The notes under the pieces were generated by a model that was not told the origin of the DNA, ran no database searches, and worked only from the letters and a program-made list of their open reading frames with translations. From NCBI RefSeq assembly GCF_905171775.1, contig NC_053494.1, positions 122,653,028-122,717,027 of the forward strand: DNA of 64,000 nucleotides. Direction: 5' to 3'. The position numbers and the translations under genes are program-made. Source of the stretch: Rana temporaria (Eukaryota; Chordata; Amphibia; Anura; Ranidae). Of the stretch, positions 55,376 through 64,000 are shown piece after piece; within the stretch, counting starts at the first letter, position 1; the number at the start of each line of letters is the position of its first letter.

Positions 55376-56390
55376 GGCCCATGGCACAGTAGATATCCCC
55401 CCCCCCCCCGCCGCCAGAAACATTTTCCAACAACAGAATCAGCTTTACCAATCAAATTAATACCTATACTAATACCATTTATATATTATTATGTTCCCTA
55501 AATGTATTTATTGTTCTTATAGATAATTAAAAAAATAGGCCCTTTAAAAGGGAACTCTGACAAACATAATTTTTGTATAAAGAAATAATATAACATAAGA
55601 AAGCAAATTAATTATACTAGTTATTTGTAATGTATATTATTAATAAATTGATAGCAAGGGTTATCTTATTGTTTTATTCGTTATTTTATATGAGACAGTG
55701 ATATTTATTTGTCCTGTTTGTAATTATTGTAAAACTTTTCTGAGCTTAAATCATTTACAATAATCAGGAGAAACTTAAAAAATAAATTTTATTAATTTAA
55801 GAAATACCTACCCACTTGTTCAAGTGAGGTAAGGGAATTATGCTCAGAATATGTATATTACCATGACCATGGTAAGAGGTGAGCTCATAGTCCCTAACCA
55901 GCAATGACTGTGCTACCACCACCACTCGTAGTAAATGAGAAAAAGGTATCACTGCTAGATTGCCCAAGATCTACTGTCTAGTACAGCTTCTGATTTTCAG
56001 GTCTTGAAGAACCCCTACTAAAACCAATTCAATAAGGCAGGGTTCACATCTAAGAAGCAGGGGTCTGGTGCGTCCCTGTTCTCCATTTCAGGGATGAATC
56101 AGGGCTGAATTTTTGCCTGAATTTGGCCATGAAATGGAGCAAAAGACGCACAGGACATCTGTGCAATCCGCTCTGCACCCGCCCCGGAGATATGTGAACT
56201 TTCTCCTTAGAGAGCCAGTCACAATCTCCTGTCATGCGAATTCGATGCCGGGAAACCCAGCCTAGATGCCAGTGGGAGGAAGGCCCCTTACATTGGCAGC
56301 CAGTGGAAAGAATGCCCCCTTTACAGTGGTGTATAGAATGCCATCCTTCTGCCCTTGGAGATAGCTAAGTCATGCCACTGAGTCTGCCAA
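55376..56390. other. AT-rich low-repeat stretch
   Basis: A C run lies at 55400-55410. 56035-56220 has a weak TTCACATCTAAG / ATGTGAA inverted pair that may be an old TTCACA-type MITE. Otherwise nothing is recognised. Confidence 0.35.
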
Positions 56391-56394
56391 GTAA

Positions 56395-56660
56395 TGTTGA
56401 TGGGGGAATCCCTCCCGCTGAGCCATTGTACTCTCCCGGCGGGGGGTTGGGGTGAGCTGTACTGCTAGTAGAACACAGTGTTTACTGATAGCAGCTATAA
56501 TAGTAGCCACTAGGATTTTTCGCATGATAAATACGATATGCTGGTTGTACCCAAGTTGATCAACTTGGGTACAATCAGCCTGCCCATACTTGGTTCGATT
56601 TTCAGCCGGTCCCTGCTGAACCGGCCAAGATTTTACCCGTCTATGGCCGGCTTTAGTAAA
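56395..56660. repeat. Dispersed foldback repeat (GTACCCAAGTTGATCAAC core)
   Basis: The palindrome TTGTACCCAAGTTGATCAAC / TTGGGTACAA sits at 56546-56574. CTGCTGAACCGGCC and CCCATACTTGG follow. Fragments of the same family lie at 938, 2629, 12690, 30545 and 32310. Confidence 0.7.
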
Positions 56661-56673
56661 CTGGGACTTTTGA

Positions 56674-56850
56674 TGCCTCGTACACACGGCCGGACTTTCT
56701 GAGAAAAAAAGTCTGGCCGTGTGTAACCTCCATCTGACTTTTTTTGTCGGAAGTCCTACGGACCTTAGATAGAGAACCTGTTCTCTATCTTTCCGACGGA
56801 CTCACAGCGGACTTTTGCATGGTCAAAAGTCAGACCGTGTGTACGAGGCA
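56674..56850. mobile_element. MITE L, GTACACACG-terminus family, shortest copy
   Basis: Only 177 bp. Ends TGCCTCGTACACACGGCCGG and GACCGTGTGTACGAGGCA; flanks TGA (56671-56673) and TTA (56851-56853). Nearly the whole copy is a hairpin (GGACTTTCTGAG / AGAACCTGTTCTCT). Confidence 0.82.
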
Positions 56851-56853
56851 TTA

Positions 56854-57040
56854 GTCAGCAACAACAGTACACCATTTTTTGGCCAAAGGTCATTCTTTGG
56901 CCAGCTGGTCCACCATCAGGGCTGGTGCTAGACTACTTTGCGCCCTAGTCAAGACCAGCTACTTGCACCCCTTCCCCTCAAAAAAAACAACTTAAAAGTT
57001 TGAGTCAAGAGCAGAAGCTGACTCTATAAATGTGAAGATA
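56854..57040. other. Unassigned spacer
   Basis: CCAGCTGGTCCACCATCAGGGCTGG-type GC patches; no feature recognised. Confidence 0.3.
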
Positions 57041-57399
57041 AAATGGAAAGAGAAGCGGCTCTAAGTGTAGATTGTTATATAGTTTAATAATCTCATAATG
57101 GTAGCAATTCACATAATGTAAAACACAGGAAGGCTCTTCAATGATCACATCCCATAAAAATGGTTTGCCACTGAATGGCTGTAGTGCCACAATATTCAGA
57201 GCCTGTCTCCAGGATCCACTTATAAGGCTCCAATAGTTCTCTGCCCTCCAGCTTGAGAAAGGAGTCCTCTTGCAGTTCCACGCATTGAGCATGCCTGGAA
57301 ACGCATCAAATCTCCTCCACAGTGACATCACCATGCTAACGGAGTGTTCCAACCCTCAACACTGATGACAGATGTTCTTGGCCGGCTCCACGTTTCTGA

Positions 57400-57800
57400 A
57401 GCCCTGTACACACGATTGGTTTGTCTGATGAAAACGGACCGATGGACCGTTTTCATCGGACAAATCGATCGTGTGTGGGCCCCATCGGTTTGTTTTCCAT
57501 CACTGAAAAAAAATAGAACATGTTTTAAATTTTTCCTATGGATAAAAAACGATCGTCTGTGTGGAAGTCCAAACGGTCAAAAATCCATGCATGCTCAGAA
57601 TCAAGTCGACGCATTCTCGGAAGCATTGAACTTTATTTTTCTCAGCACGTCGTAGTGTTTTACGTCACCGCGTTGGACATGGTCGGATTTTTGACTGATG
57701 GTGTGAAGGCAAGACTGATGAAGGTCAGCTTCATCAGATATCCGACGAAAAAATCCATCGGATTCGATTCCATCAGATATCCGATTGTGTGTACAGAGCT
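57400..57800. mobile_element. MITE M, GTACACACG-terminus family, perfect TGA TSD
   Basis: Ends AGCCCTGTACACACGATTGG and GATTGTGTGTACAGAGCT; TGA at 57397-57399 and 57801-57803. Interior GCATGCTCAGAATCAAGTCG and AAGCATTGAAC as in MITE C; both are inverse to A and D. Confidence 0.9.
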
Positions 57801-57934
57801 TGACAGTACTGTACATCGGGACTCTTCCAGCGTCCCCCGCCGTGCAGTGGTGACCATTCCATTGGGTTTTATCATTGATGAGCCTTCCTTTGTTTTACAT
57901 TATGTGAGTTGCTACAATTACAATTATTGAAAAT

Positions 57935-58394
57935 CAGGGCAAAATCGTGGGTGCGCGGTATACGCCGATACCCGCTTTCCTGCGCTGAGTTTGAATACTG
58001 CGCCGACATATATCGAGCGCAGTACACTCGTGTATTGTCGGGCAGTCTCGGGTCCTCTCGCGCTGATGTCCTGGACGTACAGGACGTCAGCGCGAGAGTT
58101 GCCGAGCCTGCCCGACGATACACAAGTGTACTGCGCTCTGTATATGTCGGCACAGTATTCAAACTCGGCGCAGGAAACGAGCGGGGAGGACGCGAGGACG
58201 TCGCAGAAGGACGCCGGACCCGACGAAGAGGACACCCGAAGCCGCAGACGGACGCCGGACCCGACGAGGCTGCCGATGGTCGCCGCGCAAGACACCAGAA
58301 CTGTAAGTACAAAAAACTTTTTTCCACAGGAAATCGGGGCAACTTTAGGGGTGCGCGCTATACGCGGAAGCGCGCTATACCCCGATAAATACGG
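57935..58394. mobile_element. CGGTATACGCC-type element with central palindrome, nested
   Basis: The right end ATAAATACGG precedes TA (58395-58396), like the CCGTATTTTCC element. A 3' segment (GAAATCGGGGCA, GGGTGCGCGCTATACGC) is a direct repeat of the left end (GAAAATCAGGGCA, GGGTGCGCGGTATACGC). Between them is a perfect-looking palindrome (57975-58190) centred on GTCCTGGACGTACAGGAC. The left terminus is not intact. Confidence 0.7.
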
Positions 58395-58430
58395 TATTAA
58401 CTTATTAAACTATGTTAGAGTCTACACTTA

Positions 58431-58978
58431 TGCCGCGTACACACGATCATTTTTCGGCATGAAAAAAACATAGTTTTTCAAAAACGTCATTTAAAATGAC
58501 CGTGTGTGGGCTACACATCATTTTTCAGGTTCTGAAAAACGACAAAAAAAAAATTCGATCATGCTGCATTTTTTAATGTCGTTTTTCGGGTTGTAAAAAA
58601 TGATTGTGTGTGGGCTAAAAATACGTAAAAAACCCACGCATGCTCAGAAGCAAGTTATGAGATGGGAGCGCTCGTTCTGGTAAAACTACTGTTCATAATG
58701 GAGTAAGCACATTCATCACGCTGTAACAGACAGAAAAGCGCGAATCGTCTTTTACTAACACGGAATTAGCTAAAGCAGCCCAAAGGCGAATGGAACTTCT
58801 CCTTTATAGTGCCGTCGTACGTGTTGTACGTCACCGCGCTTTGCTAGATCATTTTTTTTAAAACGATGGTGTGTAGGCAACGTCGTTTTAATGATGAAGT
58901 TGGGAAAAATTCGTTTTTTGGACATGCTGAAAAACAACGTTTTTTTTCATGCTGAAAAATGATCGTGTGTACGCGGCA
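58431..58978. mobile_element. MITE N, GTACACACG-terminus family, perfect TTA TSD
   Basis: Ends TGCCGCGTACACACGATCAT and GATCGTGTGTACGCGGCA; TTA at 58428-58430 and 58979-58981. Nearly the inverse of MITE K, with the shared interior GGGAGCGCTCGTTCTGGTAA and AGCAGCCCAAAGGCGAATGG. Confidence 0.92.
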
Positions 58979-59009
58979 TTAGAGGTGCTTCTCTCTTTCC
59001 CATTTTGTC

Positions 59010-59850
59010 GCGCCGGACCTGTCCACCAGTTTTATGAAATCATGACTGTCAAAGCCGGAGTGCTTCATGATATAACATGTAAAATTTAGATCATGATGTT
59101 ACACTGAAGAGCCCTTTGGCCCAAACGTTGACAGTACAGCATTTTCTATAAGGGTGGAATAGCACAGACTCTACTATGTAAATTGAGCTTAAACATCCTT
59201 TCTGAGGGGCACCACTGAAAATCTGTCACCCAATAGCATGCATGGAATTTAGACTATTTCTGCCAAACGGAGAGTGTAAAGGGCATTTTTTTGTAATAAG
59301 CATGCAGCAGGTCTATGACTCTGAAGATATTTTATTCTCACAGAGATCGGAAAGCTTTCATTGATGAAAGGGTTTTCAGTTGACTCTGAAATGCCATCAA
59401 ATGGAAGCCTATTGTGCGCACAAAACACTCAAGTCTATTTTTGTGTCAGTATACCTTGCAGTGGTAAAAAGGAACCAATTTCAAGTTATTTATTGGGTAT
59501 TGGATTTTTTCAAATCTTTGTGTCAATATCACAAATCCTCTCTGAGTGCTGTATTTCTAAGCCTCTCGCAGTGGAGTACGGGGCACATACCCTGCATAGG
59601 CAGTTCGGGAGGCTTGTATTGGAAACACACAAACACAAAACTTTAACACATACAAGGAGCTGACATCTGCTGTGAATTACACCGGCTAAGCATTTTCTAA
59701 TTGCCTTTTCCTCCAAAAGTAAACAACTACACAAGAGCTTATGACCAATGCAAGCTTTTCCTTTTACTGTACAAACACCTATTTTATAGGTTCCAGAATA
59801 GTGGGATGCAATTAAAGTAAAATTAAAAATGACATACAAGATGACGTGTG
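59010..59850. other. Low-repeat stretch
   Basis: ACACTGAAGAGCCCTTTGGC (59101) resembles the 'gatgaag...cgaaacg' type motif. No gene or element boundary found. Confidence 0.3.
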
Positions 59851-59960
59851 CATTAACAGCGGTAGTAAACGGCTTTTTTTTGTGTTTGTTTTATAAACCC
59901 TGCAAGGTAAAGCCACAATGTGCTAGTATTGTATGTGAAACTTACCTAAGAACGAAGCCC
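59851..59960. mobile_element. Left end of a T2-like element (fragment)
   Basis: TTAACAGCGGTAGTAAACGG resembles the inverse of TTTACTACCGCTTTAA at 29408-29423. AACCCTGCAAGGTAAAGCCA follows; no right end is seen. Confidence 0.45.
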
Positions 59961-60089
59961 TTCAGCTAGAGTTTCCACCTTATCTTCAGGTCAAACCTGA
60001 ACACTTTGGCGGCACACAGCAATTTTTTTACACCTTGTACATCTGAGCTGGCAGAGTTCCCTTTTACTGTAAGGGGGGACTCTGCAGAC

Positions 60090-60735
60090 TCTGAAGGGAG
60101 AACTCTGGGGACTCTAACATAAGGGATGCTCTGAGAACCAAGATTTATGGGGGAACGCTGAGAACTCTGATGTACAGAGAGGACTTTGATGTAAGGGGGA
60201 ACACTGAGAACTCTGATGTACAGAGAGGACTTTGATGGAAGGGGGAACGCTAAGAACTCTGATGTACAGAGAGGACTTTGATGTAAGGGGGAACACTGAG
60301 AACTCTGATGTACAGAGAGGACTTTGATGTAAGGGGGAACACTGAGAACTCTTATGTACAGAGAGGACTTTGATGTAAGGGTGAACACCGAGAACTCTCA
60401 TGTACAGAGAGGACTCTGATGTAAGGGGGAACACTGAGAACTTGTATGTACAGAGAGGACTTTGATGTAGGGGGAACACTGAGAACTCTGATGTACAGAG
60501 AGGACTTTGATGTAAGGGGGAACACTGAGAACTCTGATGTACGGAGAGGACTTTGATGTAAGAGGGAACACTGAGAACTCTGATGTACAGAGAGGACTTT
60601 GATGTAAGGGGAACACTGAGAACTCTGATGTAAGGGAGAACACTGAGAACTCTGATGTACAGAGAGGACTCTGATGTAAGGGGGAACAATGAGAACTCTG
60701 ATGTACGGAGAGGACTTTGATGTTAGGAAGAACAG
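60090..60735. repeat. Minisatellite, 45-46 bp unit, about 14 copies
   Basis: Unit: GAACTCTGATGTACAGAGAG, GACTTTGATGTAAGGGG, GAACACTGA. Phase at 60162, 60208, 60254 and 60300. One unit lacks the first half (60604-60630). Long minus-strand frames here reflect the repeat. Confidence 0.94.
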
Positions 60736-61029
60736 AGGGATCACTGTGGCCTCTGGTGTAAAGGGGAGCTCTGATGTAAAGGGTGCTCTGATAACCCTGA
60801 ATTTCCTTAGTGTACTCACTCAGAGGCAAGTGAGAGAAGGGGGAGATTTCAGTCACAGACAGGGATGGATGGTGAGCTCACTCACCCCTTGGCAGTCAGC
60901 ACCTCGCATCCAGATGAATCTAGAAGCCATAGTCCAGTCTGAATAATGTGTCCGGGTTTCAGGCAGTCTGAAACCTGGAGGCATAGTTCCGAACCCGAAC
61001 TGTCCAGGTGAATCCCGGACAGGTGGCAA
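60736..61029. other. Unassigned, with a CCGGGT/CCCGGA-rich patch
   Basis: GTCCGGGTTTCAGGCAGTCT and ACTGTCCAGGTGAATCCCGG (60950-61020) look like a fragment of a DNA transposon end, not assignable. Confidence 0.3.
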
Positions 61030-61450
61030 CCCTACCTCCAGCGGTGCACTATCACGATGTCTGCCAGCAAAATGCGATCGATCCACAGAGATCCAGAACG
61101 GGGGTCTGCGTATGTAAACACACAGATCCCCGTTCTGACAGGGGAGGATAGAGGGATCTGTTGTTCCTAGTGATCAGAAACAGCAATCTCTCTCTTCCTC
61201 CAGTCGACGTTCCCAACAGTTAGAAACACCTCCCTAGGGAACACTTATCCCCTTTCTCACCCCCTAGTGTTAACCCTTTCCCTGCCAGTGACATTTACAC
61301 AGTAATCAGTGGCTATTTTTAGCTCTGATCGCTGAATAAATGTCACTGGACCCAAAAAGTGTCCAATCTGTCCGCCACAATGTCACAGTCCCGCTAAAAA
61401 ATTGCAGATCGCCGCCATGAAAGTTTTAGGTCACACGAATGAAAGCGGAC
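61030..61450 (-). mobile_element. CCACTT-family fragment, copy d
   Basis: AGTGTTAACCCTTTCCCTGC, CAGTGACATTTACACAGTAA and TCACTGGACCCAAAAAGTGT match copy e at 62745-62850. The termini are missing. Confidence 0.7.
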
Positions 61451-62018
61451 TATTGCCAGCCCGCCCCGCCAGTTTTATATACTTTTTCTAAACCCTAAAA
61501 CTGTCAATTTTGCTGGACAGCTTGGTCTGCATATAAATGTGGGGAATCGTGTAAATACAGGCATGTGAAAGTAATAGAAAAAATGCGTTTTTGAACGAAA
61601 TACTATCATTACAGGCATTAATCACATCCAGTTACCAGAATGCATTTTATCCTATAGTTGTCCTTTATTCACATACTGAACCTTTACACTTCCATGAATG
61701 CCGGCATTGCTGAATACACCCAATCATTCCCTTTGTTACTGCACATGACTTGCATGCTCTTCTTGGCTGTGCCGTCACTGTGAGACTGCTACACATATTC
61801 ATTGCTACAGTTATTATTCCGCCTCCTACACATGTGACCATTTATTATGTACAGATCTGTCTGTGCATTATACTGTACCTGCCAAAGCCTTCCCCATAAT
61901 AATGCATGGGGGAGGTGATCAATTGCATTATTAGGTTGGGCTACTTGTTTGTTATTTAGATGTTGCATATACCTGTATGTATACAAGATAGATAGATAGG
62001 ATCCCTTACATATGTGTA
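61451..62018. other. Unassigned, with a short (GATA)n run
   Basis: AGATAGATAGATAGG at 61986-62000. Nothing else recognised. Confidence 0.35.
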
Positions 62019-62398
62019 GATCCCTTTATACATGAACAGCATTGACCCCTTTCTAAAGTAACACACATGGGGAAGATGAGGACAGGGATGTTAGAATGTG
62101 CCTCTGCTGGTTAATCCTATAGATTCTTTAGATTGTGTTCATACCGGTAGGTGTGCACTCAGGGTGTGCCTGGTGTGCCTGGGCACACCCTAGTCATGTT
62201 GTAATGTACAGATTTCCCCTGCTGCTTGGATGAAGAAAAAGAGGCAGGGAAATCTCTGTCCTCGGTCCCTTTCTCTGTCTCAAAAGTGGGACATCAGGGG
62301 ACTGATATTTCACCAAAGCCCCCTAATAGGGCTCCTAAAAAATTGTAAACAATAACATTTAAATAATAATAAATGATTGTAAAAAAAGTTATAATTAA

Positions 62399-63343
62399 AC
62401 ACTTTCCCTACCCGCCCATCGTCAAATGACGTCCACAGATGGGATCTCCCATCCTGGGTCGATGTCATATGACGTCCTGGGCTTCCCGGCTGTCTAGGGG
62501 GCGAGCACGCAGCATCGTTTGGGACCCGATGCGCGTGCCCGGCGGCCACGATGCCCGCAATCACGGCAGGACCATGGATCTGTGTGTGTAAACACACAGA
62601 TCCATGTCCTCTCAGGTGAAAAGACCAATGTGTGTTCTCGGTACAGAGGAACACACATCGGTCTCCTCCCCTTGTGAGTCCCCTCCCCCTATAGTTAGAA
62701 TCACTCACTAGGGAACATGTTAACACCTTCAGCGCCCCGTAGTGTTAACCCCTTCCCTGTCAGTCACATCTATACTGTACAGTAATTAGTGCAGTTTTTT
62801 AGCACTAATCGCTGTATAAATGTGAATGGTCCCAAAAATGTGTCAAAAGTGTCCAATATGTCATTAGCAATGTCACGGTCACAATAAAAATCGCAGATCG
62901 CGGCTATTACTAGTAAAAAAATTAAAATAAAAAAAAAAGCAATAAAACTACCCCCTATTTTGTAGACGATATAACTTTTGCGCAAATCAATCAATATATG
63001 CTTATTGCGATTTTTTTTTACCAATACATTTCGGTCTAAACTGAGGAAAAAATAGTTTTTTTATAGATTTTTGGGGGATATTTATTATAGCAAAAGTAAA
63101 AAATATTGCATTTTTTTTTCAATATTGTCGCTCTATTTTTGTTTATAGCGCATAAAATAAAAAAAACGCAGAGGCGATCAAATACCACCAAAAGAAAGCT
63201 CTATTTGTGGGGAAAACAATACATACATTTTGTTTGGGAGCCACGTCGCACGACCGCGCAATGGTCAGTTAAAACTACGCAGTGCTGAATCGCAAAAAGT
63301 GCTCTAGTAAGGAAGGGGGTAAATTCTTCCAGAGCTGAAGTGG
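62399..63343 (-). mobile_element. CCACTT-family element, copy e, perfect TTAA TSD
   Basis: TTAA at 62395-62398 and 63344-63347; ends ACACTTTCCCTACCCGCCC and GAGCTGAAGTGG. Contains CATATGACGTCCTGGGC as in copy a, CTAGTGTTAACCCCTTCCCT and the ACCACCAAAAGAAAGCTCTA core. An 85-codon minus-strand frame (62770-63024) overlaps the frame open in copies a and b. Confidence 0.87.
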
Positions 63344-63376
63344 TTAAAAAAATTTTTAAAAACTACTGGCACAAAT

Positions 63377-63800
63377 CTCTGCCCTACTGACATCGTCCAC
63401 TGCTCTACTGACACCAACCCTTGCCCTACTGGCACCAACCACTTCTCTACTGACACCAACCCTTGCCCTACTGATATCGTCCACTGCTCTACTGACACCA
63501 ACCCTTGCCCTACTGGCACCGTCCACTTCTCTACTGACACCAAACCTTGCCCTACTGACATCCACTTCTCTACTGACACCAACCCTTGCCCTACTGGCAC
63601 CGTCCACTTCTCTACTGACACCAACCCTTGCCCTACTGACATCGTCCACTTCTCTACTGACACCAACCCTTGCCCTACTGACATCGTCCACTGCTCTACT
63701 GACACCAACCTTTGCCCTACTGGCACCGTCTACTTCTCTACTGACACCAACGCTTGCCCTACTGACATAGTCCACTTCTCTACTGACACTGTCCATTGCC
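63377..63800. repeat. Minisatellite, 42-bp unit, about 10 copies
   Basis: Unit: CTACTGACACCAACCCTTGC, CCTACTGACATCGTCCACTT. Phase at 63405 and 63447. Half-unit similarity (CTACTG every 21 bp) shows an ancestral 21-bp period. Frames on the minus strand are artefacts. Confidence 0.94.
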
Positions 63801-64000
63801 CTACTGCCCATATATACACACATGCATATGTGTTTGAACTTTGGGGTGTGTTGGTATATACAGTAGATCCCTTTCCAAAGTAACACAGGGATATGAGGAC
63901 CGGGATTTGGGATTGCATCTGTGGATTGTTGATCCTAAAGATTATCTGTATATAGATAATTGTATAGATCCCTTTCTAAAGTAACACATGAGGATGGGAC

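Larger units (their letters stand above)
57041..59006. mobile_element. Palindromic element related to the mariner-type MITE, with three nested insertions
   Basis: Left arm AAATGGAAAGAGAAGCGGCT, AAGTGTAGATTG, ATAGTTTAATAA, GTAGCAATTCACATAATG and CCTTCAATG-type segments recur inverted on the right in pieces at 57840-57930, 58395-58430 and 58979-59006. The arm TCTAAGTGTAG matches the mariner-type copies at 9366 and 42120. Insertions: MITE M, a CGGTATAC element and MITE N. The TA-flanked outer termini are not present. Confidence 0.78.
62019..64000. repeat. Composite repeat: direct repeats, GGGCACACC palindrome, minisatellite; runs off the window
   Basis: Direct repeats of CCCTTTCTAAAGTAACACA lie at 62047, 63868 and 63970. 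Between them is the GGTGTGCCTGGGCACACC palindrome (62175-62205), CTAATAGGGCTCCTAAA, a nested CCACTT element and a 42-bp minisatellite. The layout matches 37755-38037, so this is a larger copy of that repeat. Confidence 0.7.

Noticed and set aside
57872..58473. Four overlapping frames of 120-160 codons
   Set aside because: They fall in a CpG-rich palindrome, where the absence of stops on both strands is expected.
60114..60856. Three overlapping repetitive minus-strand frames
   Set aside because: Produced by a 45-46 bp minisatellite; the peptide repeats in step with the unit in every frame.
63304..63886. Repetitive minus-strand frames with SREVD- or VGQGLVSVE-type peptides
   Set aside because: The 42-bp period is divisible by three, so all frames stay open. 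No signal or domain.
1..64000. A novel defence, biosynthetic or toxin system
   Set aside because: No gene cluster, operon or conserved domain set is present; the window is non-coding repeat-rich vertebrate-type DNA.

Overview
This window looks like vertebrate nuclear DNA, most likely from a frog. I infer a ranid-type anuran from the repeat families, above all the TTAA-flanked T2/Kolobok-like foldback MITEs (first described in Xenopus) and several other abundant MITE families; no protein or RNA gene confirms the species. I find no intact protein-coding gene, no rRNA or tRNA gene, no CRISPR array and no prokaryotic gene layout. The many short open frames lie in transposon arms, minisatellites or CpG-rich palindromes and are not supported as genes. 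The only recognisable coding remnant is a broken Tc1-type transposase (49830-50337, minus strand).

Most of the window is transposon sequence, and many copies can be delimited to the base by their target-site duplications (TSDs). The groups are: (1) hAT elements with 8-bp TSDs (291-818, 1810-2310, 13933-14386, 20336-20807, 21501-22303, 23979-24764, 27695-28028, 28819-32200, 31076-31692, 35478-36264, 43358-45471, 46973-47483); (2) about 14 MITEs with a GTACACACG-type terminus and 3-bp TNA targets, probably PIF/Harbinger-like, plus relatives with a TTCACACTG terminus; (3) seven CpG-rich GGGCCARATYC-ended MITEs; (4) TTAA-flanked T2/Kolobok-like foldback MITEs; (5) TA-flanked mariner-type palindromic MITEs; (6) a CCACTT-ended family with TTA/TTAA targets; (7) retroelements: a solo LTR (3242-4340), two CR1/L2-type LINE tails and one 3' retroposon with an 11-bp TSD.

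Nesting is deep. Clear stacks are 1810-2310, 9211-12565, 21311-22389, 28819-32200, 38042-39216, 39906-42435, 43358-45471, 46470-48500, 54211-55372 and 57041-59006. Minisatellites are frequent and most sit inside a DNA transposon. (TA)n tracts cluster at 34.9-36.4 kb and 52.5-53.2 kb; the second cluster lies in a palindrome of about 570 bp.

Between these are stretches without recognised repeats (7312-9208, 22973-23973, 34099-34945, 36420-37740, 45480-46466, 50828-52541, 53230-54207, 55376-56390, 59010-59850). A few read like candidate conserved non-coding elements. The overall picture is a gene-poor intergenic or large-intron region whose interest is transposon archaeology, not a gene system.
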